This document shows, piece by piece, positions 11,284 to 22,499 of a DNA stretch of 64,000 nt. Every line of letters begins with the position of its first letter. The first letter of the stretch is position 1. Location of the stretch: assembly GCA_032622095.1 (NCBI GenBank), contig CP136064.1, forward strand, positions 179,152,011 through 179,216,010. Direction: 5' to 3'. Origin of the DNA: Siphonodentalium dalli (lineage: Eukaryota; Mollusca; Scaphopoda; Gadilida; Siphonodentaliidae). The position numbers were made by a program, and so were the translations under genes. Below the pieces are notes generated by a model that saw only the letters and a program-made list of their open reading frames with translations, ran no database searches and was not told the DNA's origin.

Positions 11284-12535
11284 AAAAGAGGTTCTCCGCA
11301 AAATTCCATACTGCAACTTTAAAATGAATTTGTCATGCCCCACACGGAACTGGGACAAACAGAATAGAACGTAGTTGTCAGTTAATTAACTAACACGTAT
11401 ACTAACCAAGTGAGTCACAGTTTGCTACCTTGTCGGATAACGCAGATAATAATGTTCGGGATATATGTTAAAAAAATACTTTTTACAAATTTGGTTGCCA
11501 TTTTGGAAGCCATCTTGAGCAATTTGGTCTATAAACGCCGTAGTGTGACACATTTAAGATAGACCAAAACAATAAATACCTTTGATACCAATGATGGTTG
11601 CATTTTACTTTAAAAAATTGTCCAACCCTGAAAAGTGAATTTTTGCCGATATTTATGTCAAGTTTGTGAGAGAAAAATCCAATATTTCTGGTGATGTCAG
11701 TTGTGACAATAGTAACAGTGATCCATGGTGCATAGGACATGTTAGTATTCAATGTATATAATACAGATTAGCCAATTTTATACATCAACCACAACTTTTA
11801 AGCCATTGCAGGACACCCTGGGGCAATATTTACCATTTTTCATATTTTCGGCGGCCATTTTGGAAATTTCTACACCAATTTCATTCCCATTGGAGTAAAA
11901 CATCCGTCCAATAAAATAAAGCACATAGTTGTTGACATTATATTAACAGCCTGTGTGGTTTGTCGATAAAATGACTATAAAAATCGTCTTGCAAACAAAA
12001 TCGAAAATTTCACCCCTCTTTTTCAAATCCTCTTTCTGTATCTATTACGGAACCCTCGTCAATGGCAAATGTCTTAAAATGACGCTATAATATCACGCTT
12101 GATGACTGTCTTAAAAATATTGCCATTTACTAATGATTAATGTGTAGAAAAATGGAAGATATGGTAAAATATTAATTAAATTTCCTATTTTCGTGCATAT
12201 GACGTCATTTTTCGGCGGCCATTTTGAATATTTTTCAAAATTATTTGCCGTCATTTTGAAGAAGGACATCATACCAACAAAATGGCATACATTTTGTCTG
12301 TGTCTTTTGCTAACAACCGATCTATTACAACGATTAAATACAGCTGGTCGGAATTAGAGGAAATGGCGGCCATCTTGGATTCAAATGGCTCTAGCACCTA
12401 GTAGGGCCACCTTTATTTTTCGGTGAAATCCGGATTCTTTATCTGGATACCATAGGGAACAATAAAAATAAGGTTATTTGTAATCATCGGGGTGGGGGGG
12501 GGGGGGTGCAGGTGGACCTTATTGGCTCCCCGACT
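11284..12535 (-). repeat. Right inverted arm of the 6.5-12.5 kb foldback
   Basis: It is the reverse complement of 6510-7725 with scattered substitutions and a G run near 12493-12506 facing the C run of the left arm. Confidence 0.85.
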
Positions 12536-12546
12536 ATATGGTGTGC

Positions 12547-12720
12547 CTGTATACTCGAAAATTTAAGAAAATCAATGTCGCCCCGACTAATACAGAAAGT
12601 AATGCTATTGCAAGTAGCCCCAACTATTAATATATACCGAAGATAATATAATGCTATCACGAGTCGCTCCAACTAAAACAGAAGGTGATACTATTGCGAG
12701 TCAGCCATTTTGATAAAGAA
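12547..12720. repeat. Short tandem repeat of ~45 bp
   Basis: Three or four units of the form gcccc(g/a)acta, then a(c/g)aga-gtaatgctatt, then gcaagta(g/c) follow each other just outside the foldback element. Confidence 0.6.
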
Positions 12721-12811
12721 GTTGGGCTAGCTCCCTACTAGACCCCGAAGCCACGACAAATAGTTTTCATGGCTGGCTCAACCGATTTTCGTGGCTGGTT
12801 AGCTAGCTAAG

Positions 12812-14401
12812 GGGGGTGTTTATACATTACCCGGCGAAGATCGCATTCGCTTTAGCCGGCAGCGATAACAATAGAGTGTTTATACTTCGCCGGATAAGAA
12901 TTACGGCTATCCGGATACTCAGCTATACGGTTTTCAACTTTTGGATAAAATTATTTAGTACAAGCACCTGATTGTCGTATGGATTCTAATTCGCTTTGCG
13001 GTTAAGTTAGATGTTTATCTGGGGTCATGCCGTCATGGGTGATTTCCTTTCAACAATTAACTCGAACAATATTATTGTGCAATCGCTGATAGACCAGCCC
13101 GCTTTTCACCTGTGTATATATTGGTCAGTGTGCCACTTTGATTGTCTCTAATCAGCTGTCAGGTCGGTGGTCACGCACCTTGGTTATAAGCTATTATTAT
13201 AAATACTAACCGATGATGGTACACGTACTCTGCATGTGCATGGTACATTTGTTGCGCATTCGAGGGAATTAATTCATATACATGTATGTCCATATATATA
13301 TATATGGAAGAAATGGGATGGCACGTTTCTGTGGATTCAAACTTAATGGACAATTAGTTCAATAATCTAAATCTGAGTGCGCCATGGACATATTTACACA
13401 GGGACGGGTCTAGATGGCCTGATTTGGAGGTGTGGGACTGTTCATCTTTGGAATTTATCGACCGACCGTGGTTATGGCCAGGTGTGAGAATTTGTTTTAA
13501 TCTGAACCCTGAAAATTGCAAAATCCTAGCATCCAGCCTTAAGATTTCCAATTGTTGGACATTTTCCAAACTTGACGCACCTCTAATAAGGTTGGATCAT
13601 TTCCAACTGATGGTCATTTCAGTCCAACAATTTGGTCAAAAAATAAGCAAATGTTGCCTAAAGAAATCACCAATAACAAATTGTTGAAAATAAAACTACG
13701 AGAACAATTTCAACATGTTGCTGATGTCAATTGTCCAACTATTGCCGTGTCAGGTATAAAATTTCCAGCTTTTGAATATTTTGATTAAAGTTGGGATGAG
13801 ACACCCCCATCGCCATGGCCCTATATACATGGACATGGTGAACGCCCGAGTAAAATGAAAAACATATTTTATTGTATAATGTGCAAACGGAAAATGTGTC
13901 ACATTTGATTCGCGATGTTGAAACTTATATATATAATATAAAATCCAATCCGAATGATTAGACACCAATTTGTAAATGTATGCTACGAAAAGATCTCAAA
14001 ACTGACAATGGCCATGCTTTTGGTGCGACACTCACTTCACAGGCTGTATGTGAACCCAAACAAACTATTAACAATGTTTTTTAAATATCTATAAAATTAC
14101 CAATAGCAATACCTGAAAGTTTGAGTTGAATATTAATAATTTCGGCATTTCCATTTCTAAAAAGTTTCATTTCACTATACTACCCAACCATATCTCTAAC
14201 AGGAAGCGGCTAGATGTTTACAGGTGTACAGCAATATCATATTGCAGTTCAGTGAGAACTAAAACGAAAACAATTAACAAGTAAAGGAGACACATGAATA
14301 TATGCGTATCTTCGCCGGCGATGTGTAAACACTCTGCCCAACCTTCGCCGGCTAACGGGTTCGCCGGGTAACGGCTTCACCGGCTATGTGTAAACGACAC
14401 C
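12812..14401. mobile_element. 1.59-kb DNA-transposon-like element flanked by TAAG
   Basis: The left end reads GGGGGTGTTTATACATTACC, then CGGCGAAG. The right end in reverse complement reads GGTGTCGTTTACACATAGCC, then GGTGAAG, so the tips are diverged terminal inverted repeats rich in CCGGCGAA words. TAAG stands immediately outside both ends and may be the target duplication. Secondary copies of the CCGGCGAAG word near 12880 and 14310-14375 make the ends internally repetitive. There is no transposase frame. The superfamily is not identified. Confidence 0.6.
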
Positions 14402-15049
14402 TAAGTCGGCCCAGTCACGACGTTCGTGGCTGACGAAATATGGCGGCTCAGTCGGCTGAGATGTTATCATTCAGCGTATTTTCGTTTCCGAAATATTCCT
14501 AATCCCCTGTTATCGGTTATATAGACGCCGTTTTTTTAGCGTTTGTGGTGAACCCGTAGAATTCCAGACCACACGTAATCTTTTGATGTTGGGCTTTTCC
14601 ATTATGGCGAAAATTCACGAAGGACTGGCATGGATATACTATGTAGTTTCCCATCTAATCGGTATAAGTAGTTACATTGGGACTTCTGTCGACTTCAGAC
14701 TGCTGTCATCACTGCCATCTTGCGATATCATTGAATGATGAACCCGATAGTAATGATATATAATATTTCAAACTATTTTCTATTCTTATGTGTATATATT
14801 GACAAATGCCAGTGATGTCTGAGACTGTTTGTTGTCGATATAAACAATTTATATTTTAACCATTTCAATACCGAATGGACGCGCCCATTCAGTTATATGA
14901 AAGCATGCATTTGGATAGTCTATTCCACATTAAGGGGCCAGGTGTTCTGATAATATAACAACCATGCCGTGTCCATGCGAGTGTGCCAATATTAGGCAAT
15001 GCGGTTTAGTTATGTGCGATTCACAGTACAGTTGCAATGTGCTTGACAT
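14402..15049. other. No gene or repeat family recognised
   Basis: Less repetitive sequence with no convincing reading frame or splice-site pair. Confidence 0.3.
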
Positions 15050-15512
15050 TATAGGAATCAGGGAGCTAAATGTGTTCTAGAGTAGGGGAGCGAGTACACC
15101 GTGGAACCCTAAAGGTGAAGGTAACTGAAGAATGACCTTCACCTGATACATGCGACACGTTGTTAAAGGATGACATCGCGTTTATTTGATTTGTACATAA
15201 TATCTAAATAATTTAAACTGGTGAATGAATGGGGGAATGGATTTTTGTGAGCGGGAAATTTATTTAACTAGCTGCTGTAGTTCGGGATTTTTCCAGATCA
15301 AATTTGGCTGTGTGATAGCCCCGTCGTACACTTGGGGATTTATTTTTAAAAGTAAACACATGACCTATGATTTTTCTTGCATTTTCGTGATCAACTGGTG
15401 TCAATCTAGCTGGGTAAACATCACTGGTATGGCCTGCAGGCTTCAATTCAGTGAATTTGGCTGAAACGTTAACACTGTCGCCTATGGGAAACCATTTAGT
15501 TCAGTGATTCCT
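15050..15512 (-). repeat. 463-bp direct repeat, copy 1
   Basis: Nearly identical to 16404-16866, with an offset of 1354 bases. The only difference noticed by eye is T at 15462 against G at 16816. This copy is bounded by TATAGGAATCA and its reverse complement TGATTCCTATA, whereas copy 2 has only the left tip intact. That suggests copy 1 is the moved one. Confidence 0.95.
15264..15481 (-). CDS. Terminal-exon-like reading frame, copy 1
   Basis: On the minus strand a 3' splice-site motif (TTTCCCATAG) is followed by an open frame of 71 codons with balanced codon use, ending in TAA. An AATAAA hexamer overlaps the stop region. The frame includes LTPVDHENARKIIGHVFTF and RRGYHTAKFDLEKS, without any domain I recognise. 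The single base difference from copy 2 falls in the third position of a serine codon and is silent. If real, it would be the last exon of a minus-strand gene whose other exons are upstream at higher coordinates. It could equally be an exon carried by a mobile element. Confidence 0.3.
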
Positions 15513-15689
15513 ATAGGAAAAATATGAATTTTACGAAAGTTCACGTCTCGCCATGATAAGTTGTTAATTCCATATTTTCTTATTTTCAAATGATAATGAC
15601 CACATTTTGGACAGATTTAAAGAAGAAACGCATGGATTCGCCTGTAGATAGTAAAGAAAGTGATAAATCTGGGAATTTTGCATGGACAT

Positions 15690-15865
15690 CAGGTACCATT
15701 AGGGGGTCAGGGGGGCTAAAGCCCCCCTCCCCAAACATTTGAGTAGTGTTAGCCCCCCCCCCCCATTGGGAAAAGGTGGCAGTTAACCCAATTAAGATTT
15801 CCCGGCACCCAGTAGCCTTATCGGGGACCGTAGTCCCACCCCAAGTCGGGGGGGGGGGGGGGTGA
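15690..15865. repeat. G/C homopolymer cluster
   Basis: A ggggggctaaagcccccc hairpin near 15709 is followed by long C and G runs at about 15746-15763 and 15849-15862. These are potential G-quadruplex or i-motif sequences and likely sites of assembly length error. Confidence 0.8.
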
Positions 15866-16403
15866 TGGCATCGCCAGTAGTGTTAATGTCGTGCAAAACT
15901 GTCATGGCAGGTTTGTTAAACAGACATTATGCCCTGCCATCTGGTCAAATTTCATGCCTGAGATTGTGGCTGATGTTGTATGATTATGTTTAGATATTTA
16001 AATTGACTTATAGTTGCTTTATTATGCTATTAAAGTATTTTTTATTTAAATTTTCTGTTAATTTTTGTAAATGTTTATTATAAATTGACAAATTTTGCAT
16101 GAAAAGGGTTTAAACTTGGACAAGTTATCCCACTCAAAATGTATATTAACATATCCTCTTCAATTTAGTAACAGTATGGTATATAAGGGCATTCTTCAGT
16201 TATACGAGATGCATCAGCTAGTAAAATTGAAAAAAAAATCTAAATTTTTTGGCTTTATTTTGAGGATTGACACTAATTTTCAGGATGCCTCATATTGGAA
16301 AAATAAACAACTACTGCTCGATATAATCCATTTTTTATTTCAGTAAGGTCTATATTTTGATAAAATACTATAAGAAACGCTGTGTTTCACACATATACAT
16401 ATA
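15866..16403. other. Spacer between the 463-bp repeats; no gene
   Basis: AT-rich sequence. An 83-codon frame at 16095-16346 has strongly AT-biased composition and no domain, so it is not called. Confidence 0.4.
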
Positions 16404-16866
16404 TATAGGAATCAGGGAGCTAAATGTGTTCTAGAGTAGGGGAGCGAGTACACCGTGGAACCCTAAAGGTGAAGGTAACTGAAGAATGACCTTCACCTGA
16501 TACATGCGACACGTTGTTAAAGGATGACATCGCGTTTATTTGATTTGTACATAATATCTAAATAATTTAAACTGGTGAATGAATGGGGGAATGGATTTTT
16601 GTGAGCGGGAAATTTATTTAACTAGCTGCTGTAGTTCGGGATTTTTCCAGATCAAATTTGGCTGTGTGATAGCCCCGTCGTACACTTGGGGATTTATTTT
16701 TAAAAGTAAACACATGACCTATGATTTTTCTTGCATTTTCGTGATCAACTGGTGTCAATCTAGCTGGGTAAACATCACTGGTATGGCCTGCAGGCTTCAA
16801 TTCAGTGAATTTGGCGGAAACGTTAACACTGTCGCCTATGGGAAACCATTTAGTTCAGTGATTCCT
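16404..16866 (-). repeat. 463-bp direct repeat, copy 2
   Basis: Partner of 15050-15512. Here the homology stops inside attcct and the sequence continues into GC-rich DNA, consistent with this being the resident copy. Confidence 0.95.
16618..16835 (-). CDS. Terminal-exon-like reading frame, copy 2
   Basis: The same 71-codon frame, splice-acceptor motif and AATAAA as at 15264-15481. The product is identical. On the minus strand this copy comes first, so the two would form alternative or duplicated last exons of one transcript. No function is assigned. Confidence 0.3.
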
Positions 16867-17162
16867 TTAGCCCATGCACACGGCTCAGCCATTTTACAAT
16901 TCCGGCGGCGGAGATTTTTAAATGTGGCTGGCGTTAGAAATAATATGGCTGGCGGCGGCTTGTGGCCGATAATGGCTGGTGGCGGCGGCGTGCGATGGCG
17001 GCGTCAGGCTCTACTCCCTACCCAATCAAACCAAGAGGTGACATGTCAATAGGAGTTAATGCTAAGTTATGGAGAAACCTATTTATTCACCAGGGGTGTT
17101 TTGTTACATATAACCATGAATTGCGCTTAATGCAATTGATTGCGCTTAAGCACAATCAATTA
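16867..17162. other. GC-rich, GGC-repeat segment
   Basis: Repeated ggcggc and atggctgg words (16905-17010) stand out against the AT-rich surroundings. This could be a promoter or 5' exon region of either strand, or a decayed trinucleotide repeat. Near 17122-17160 there are two attgcgctt-a-gcaat palindromic units of the family at 56.97 kb. Confidence 0.35.
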
Positions 17163-19214
17163 TTAAAGGTACTCAATCCGTAAAGAGGGTCCCCATCTCA
17201 ACAGATTCCAACAACAACAATCCGATCAGAGGGTCCTATATTACTATTTCTTTGGCTTTGGGGGTAACAAATATTTGATTCGAGTCGAGGAACCAATCAA
17301 ACAAAGCTCAGAGTTATTAGATATTGATTTTTGAAATTTGTTAATTGCTCGAGATGAGTACTAATAACTGCTGTCAATTTTGTAACCTGCTCGAGATTTT
17401 ACGCCAAAACTCTATTCAAACAGACAAGGATGGATAACTCTATAATCAAGTGGTAATAATAACGAAATTTTGACTGTCTTCTGGGCCAGAAAGAATTCCC
17501 GATAATGAAAAACAAGAAAACCATAGTCAGAAATGGTAACGCCACCAAGATCATATTATTAGCCATAAATATAAATCATAATATAAAATATATTGGTTAC
17601 ATGAATGGACCGCCTCAGAATTCCGTTAAGACAAGTAATTCTTCAAATTATTACAATGAACTACGGCTTATAAATTACTGCAGGTTTCTCATTCGCCACA
17701 CCAGATTGCTTCTAAATGCGGATCAAAGCTAAGAGTGCATGGCACAGCCATTGTTCATAGACATGTTTCAGATAGCGAGAATGATGCATGCTGGGAACGA
17801 AAGTATCCACAGCAAAGCCATGTGCTTACGGCCGCATGCGTTTATTATAGGGGGTTTATGGTGGGCCTATAAAACTAATTATAACTTTGTTATCTGTCAT
17901 AGTTTATGCGTGAAATTTTAAATATATATACCATGGACATATACCCCTTCCAGAATGTTGAAAAACATATTCAGTTGCTCATCGTATTTTTTATAGACGA
18001 AATAGTCCGAAATTTCAGAAAATTGCGCTAACTGCTCAATGTTTTAATGTGTTACAAAACGTCTGATAAAAATAGTTCTATCGGGAATATTCACACCATT
18101 TCAGAGAACATTAGAGTAAACATAGTCCTATCGGGATATCGTAAAGGAGATTAATTAAAACCCTCAGACTGCCGAAACTGACGATATTAAATTCGCTTTT
18201 TCGTGTCCCACGGAAATGAAAATTGTCTGTCCATTGATCACGTTATTTATTTGACATAGTATTTTTTTCCTGTTGTATTTGAACACTTGTTACACGTGCA
18301 GGCTGCACGATCATAATAACTTCAACCGATAAGCGCCGACTGATACCCGCGCAACAGTTTGTCTCAAATAAATTGTTATCAAAACGCAGGTTTATGGCCG
18401 CGGACATAAGCCGATTAAGTGTAATGTAATTTATCCATGAACTTGACTGAAAAATTGTGATTCTATCACCATTAGCCACGAAAATGGGACCTCTAAACAG
18501 GCAAGTTTGATTTTCGGGGGACACGAACAAGCGAATTTATTGTCGGCAGTTTCGGCAGTCTGAGGGTTAATTAATCCAGAATTAAACGGAACTACTTTAC
18601 GATAGCCCGATAGGACTATGTTTACTCTATGCATGTTCTCTGAAAATATAGTGTGAATATTCCAGATAGAACTCTTTTTATCAGACGTTGTGTAACACCT
18701 TAAAACATTGAGCCGTTATAGCGCAAACCGAAATTTTGTGTTGTCTTGCAAGATATCCCACCGCTTTAGCTAAATTTACCTTCCTACAATATCCATAAAG
18801 AGGATCATATATTATATACCCACGGTTTTAATTATAGAATATAAAATATATTGGTTTCGCGAATGACCAACTCAGAATTCCGTTAAAATAACAATAACAA
18901 CTAGCACCTATAACGAACCGTTTTACCGGACTTGGCCTACTGGTCGCGTAGTTCCGACTTTTAAATAAACGGAATTTCCAACTCTATAAATAAAAGCCCC
19001 ACAAGAATACATTCGCCCTGTCCACCACACAATATCAAAATCACAGAAGCTAGACACACCACCGGTGGCGTAATAATAGATTTCTAAAATCGATATCTAA
19101 CAAATCTGAGCTTTGATGGGTGACTTCCTCGACTCGAATCAAATATTTTTGACCCCCGAAGCCATTGAAATAGTAATTGAGAGGAGTTTTATCGGATGAA
19201 TTAAGTACCTTTAA
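17163..19214. mobile_element. 2.05-kb inverted-repeat element
   Basis: The outer tips TTAAAGGTACT and its complement, followed by tttctttggctt and gattcgagtcgaggaa with their complements, mark inverted ends of about 170 bp. A second, inner pair of inverted arms (about 18009-18220 against 18525-18735) surrounds a short loop. No transposase frame is present. Parts of its ends occur at 5.33-5.69 kb. Confidence 0.7.
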
Positions 19215-20133
19215 ATGTGAAATGGCCTCCCATACAAATTCCCCACTAATATATTGTTGGAAAATCAAACTTATTGTTGGTGTGAAATTTACAACTATAA
19301 TGTTGTGTCAGACCTGTGTGAAATTTCCAACTGTTGAAAATTTTGACCAAAGTTGAGGTGGGTGGGGTGCGACACCCCCATGGCGATCACTACATCCCTG
19401 CATGAATTTCATGGGCATGTGTCCTAGCTAAAACAACACTAAACAGAACACTGCATGCCAATGTACCGGTCTACAGTTGGGCCAACTTAACTTTTTGTGA
19501 GGGCAGAAGTAATTATCGATTATTGGCTACATGCGGCGTGCAGTTCATTTTTTTATAGACTCGCATCTATTTTTAGTACCAACAGACAAACAGACCAGAA
19601 CTTGCAAGTTGCATCTGTCGCTGAACATTGCATTCTGATCGTAACTGTATCTAAGACATTGCGCAAGTACGGACATAGTTGACATTGAAACTTCACAGAC
19701 GCAGGTCACAGATTCAGCCAGGTGAGTGAGCTAGTGCACGCGGGTAAAAATCGCGGTTTTATCATCCACGTTTCCACTTGACATTGGGAGGCCCAACTGA
19801 TAAATGTTCACTGATTACAAAACAATGGCATTCTCATGACAGTCTAATCTGTTAATCTCCGATTATCGACATCCAGCTGGCGACTGAAAACAAATAAAGT
19901 AGTAGAATAATCAGGGGCGTGCGCGGGGTGAGGTTGGGGGGGGGGGGGGGGGCTGGTGGATTGTTGCTACCTGGGGTGGATTGTTGCTACCTGGGAGGGG
20001 GGGGGGGGGGGGTTGGTGGATTGTTGCTACCTCACGCCATTTCATTCCCATTTCATTCTGCAAGTTCATACCGGTAAATTGGCAAGAAATACCTCATAAA
20101 TGTATTGACTGTTGGTTGGTTGACCAGTGTCTG
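19215..20133. other. No gene; contains poly-G minisatellite
   Basis: At 19935-20030 the phrase ggtggattgttgctacct occurs three times, separated by G runs of about 16. A possible exon end with a strong donor (cag then gtgagt) near 19721 has no supporting frame. The start (19215-19260) has the atggcctcccat phrase of the MITE at 56.94 kb. Confidence 0.4.
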
Positions 20134-21026
20134 TTAAGGACTTTGCTAACCCAATTTTCCCCAAATTTGATGGGAGTCAAAATAAAGGTTTATGTTCACT
20201 TTTATTAGTAATCACAGTAACCAAACCCATGAATGCAACATCTTAAGAGTATAATTCATGGTGGAATATGTTAGAAATACTAAATGTGAAATTTATAGAG
20301 GTTTTTAAAATCAATTTTTTCGAACCCAAAATCAACAAACACAAAGTCCATATCAAAGAAAAAAATATGGCAATGTGTACTGAACACTCTGAAGAATGAT
20401 GAACAATAAAATAATATTCATATTTATCAAGCATTCTTTGATAAAATTACTAAGAACCAATTGTTTACAAATATTTGAGTAACTTGCCTGACATCCCTTG
20501 AAGTAAGGTGACAGTTAAGTGTTAATAACTGTGTGGACAGTGGTGTGTTGTGAATCTCTTGACAAAAGAACTGTGTAATGATTAATCCCTAATCTCTGGG
20601 TACCCCATAACCCAGAAACTAGGTCGCCAATCATCCTGAATCAGGAAGTATAATCTTGTCATGGCTCTAGCACCTGGACTGTCCTGCTGGTCATAATCTT
20701 AGCTTGCCAAAAATCTTAATGAAACTAAAGAAATGTGACTACTAGTATATCTTTATTGTTCATCATTCTTCAGTGTTCAGTACATATTGCCATATTTTTT
20801 TCTTTGATATTGACTTTGTGCTTGTTGATTTTGGGTTCGAAAAAATTTATTTTAAAAACTTCTATAAATTCCACATTTTGAATTTCTAACATAATCTACC
20901 ATGAATTATACTCTTAAAATGTTGCATTCATGGGTTTGGTTACTGTGGTTACTAATAAAAGTGAACATAAACCTTTGTTTTGGACTCCATTAAATTTGGG
21001 GAAAATTGGGTTAGCAAAGTCCTTAA
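20134..21026. mobile_element. 893-bp inverted-repeat element, ~280-bp arms
   Basis: TTAAGGACTTTGCTAACCC at the left tip is matched by its reverse complement at the right tip. The arms run to about 20412 and from about 20750, with a loop of about 340 bp. No coding capacity, so it is MITE-like or a solo foldback. Confidence 0.85.
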
Positions 21027-21032
21027 AGTTCT

Positions 21033-21141
21033 TTAACCCTTTCAGTGCCGAGTCCGATTTTTATATCAATCCATATTTCCTTGAAAAATGATACAATGTA
21101 TGGGTTGATTTAAAAATCGGACTCGGCACTGAAAGGGTTAA
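21033..21141. mobile_element. Palindromic MITE, family with TTAACCCTTTCAGTGCC tips
   Basis: A 109-bp near-perfect palindrome whose arms read aaccctttcagtgccgagtc then cgattttta. A second copy with a longer centre lies at 58168-58320. It sits 6 bases after the preceding inverted-repeat element. Confidence 0.85.
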
Positions 21142-22499
21142 AGGAAGTTCCAGATCTGTTTTAGTGTGTGACATCAGATGGTGCTGTAAAACGAACAGTT
21201 CAATTAGGTGAATGAAGCTTTGCTTCATTATTATGAAATGTTTGTATATTATTCGCAGATAAACAGAATACTTCAACTATAAAGTTTGGGTTGGTTTGAG
21301 ACCAAAGAAGAAATTATTCCTATCTCATTCACACCCATGGCAGATGACTATAGCCTGAGTTAGCTTGATCTGTCAAGCCATTTCGTTCTATACCAATAGT
21401 ACAGCGGCCAAACGCCAAAAGTGGTCGGGTACCCCTACCCATGGTAGAACAAGTTAAAACCAACTTTTTTTGAAGGAGAAATATATACTGTAGACGAAAA
21501 TGATAGTGAAAATAACGGAATTGGTGGTGGCTATTCTCAAATCGACGATGAACGATACCCACCAGTGACTTTTCCCAGAAATTAACGATTTTGGTAAAGT
21601 GAGCCCTGCGGCTATGTCCTAAGTTATTAGCCCACATTGTAGGCGTCAAAATGACTACAGCATACCATATCTGTACCTGATATGCAAGAAGTGTTGGTTA
21701 ATTTTGATTTTCGTGCCATTTGGAGCCGAAACATTTATTTTTTGTTGAAAAATCGCTCTTTTTCAAAACAATTATATTTTTCGAACATTATCATTCAAAC
21801 GGATATTGCAATAATATTGAAATATTTACTCCATATGGTGTAGTAGTTATCTACCAAGCATATGAAGAAAGAAGTTAACAAAAATTTTGAACGGTTTGTG
21901 AGATATTGGATTTTAGCTACCCCTCCCCCAAACACGTTTTTGGTCGAAAAAAATACATATTTTTGATAATGACATTACAAACATTTTCGAATTGATCTGA
22001 ATGGGACCCAATATGAATCTTGTCCAGAGATGCCGTTTAATCGATTACAGATGTGTTCAGGCTTTCAGACCCCCAGTTACAACAACAACAATTATTTTAT
22101 TGATAACAGTTAATTTTGCATGCATTAACATCGATGTTAAGTACTAAAACCTTTGTTATAAACAATACGTGACCAAATATATAATTCATATGGCTCAGTA
22201 GTTATCTGGACATCACAAGTAGAAAGAATTTGACAGAAATTGTCAACGGTTTTCAAGATATTGGAATTAGGTACCGCTCCCCCGGATGCGATTTGGTAGA
22301 AAAACTAATTATTTATGATAACAAGACAGACCTTTCTAAATTATTCTAATGAGCATCTAATCATTATTCGTGTGATGAAAACCTGATCCGTAGACACCGC
22401 GAGCGTGGTTTTAGATGACCTCAGGTTTCCAATTAAACCCCCAGTTACAACAACAACACAATATTTTATTTATGACATGTAATTTTATATTAACACATA

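Larger units (their letters stand above)
6510..12535. mobile_element. 6.0-kb foldback element with 1.2-kb inverted arms
   Basis: The two ends read AGTCGGGGAGCCAATAAGG on the left and its reverse complement on the right, each next to a run of C or G. Homology continues inward for about 1.2 kb on both sides with point changes. Between the arms lie short-period arrays, two of them also in inverted orientation, and a small reading frame resembling a host peptidase. No transposase, integrase or polymerase frame is visible, so the element would depend on proteins supplied elsewhere. The large inverted-arm design resembles Foldback elements of Drosophila by structure only. No clear target-site duplication was found. 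Confidence 0.8.

Noticed and set aside
6510-12535. Polinton or other self-synthesising element, because of long inverted ends
   Set aside because: No polymerase, integrase, ATPase or capsid frame is present in 6 kb. The interior is minisatellite.
15050-16866. Small LTR retrotransposon with 463-bp LTRs
   Set aside because: There is no TG..CA end, no primer-binding site next to the first copy, no polypurine tract and no coding in the 0.9-kb interior. Homology tips are TATAGGAATCA instead.
19497-19730. Exon ending at a consensus donor (cag then gtgagt)
   Set aside because: The preceding frame has no coding character and no acceptor partner was found. A donor-like word alone is expected by chance.
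21329-21649. 106-codon minus-strand frame at the foldback left arm
   Set aside because: It crosses the element boundary, and the equivalent part of the other arm is not open. No domain.
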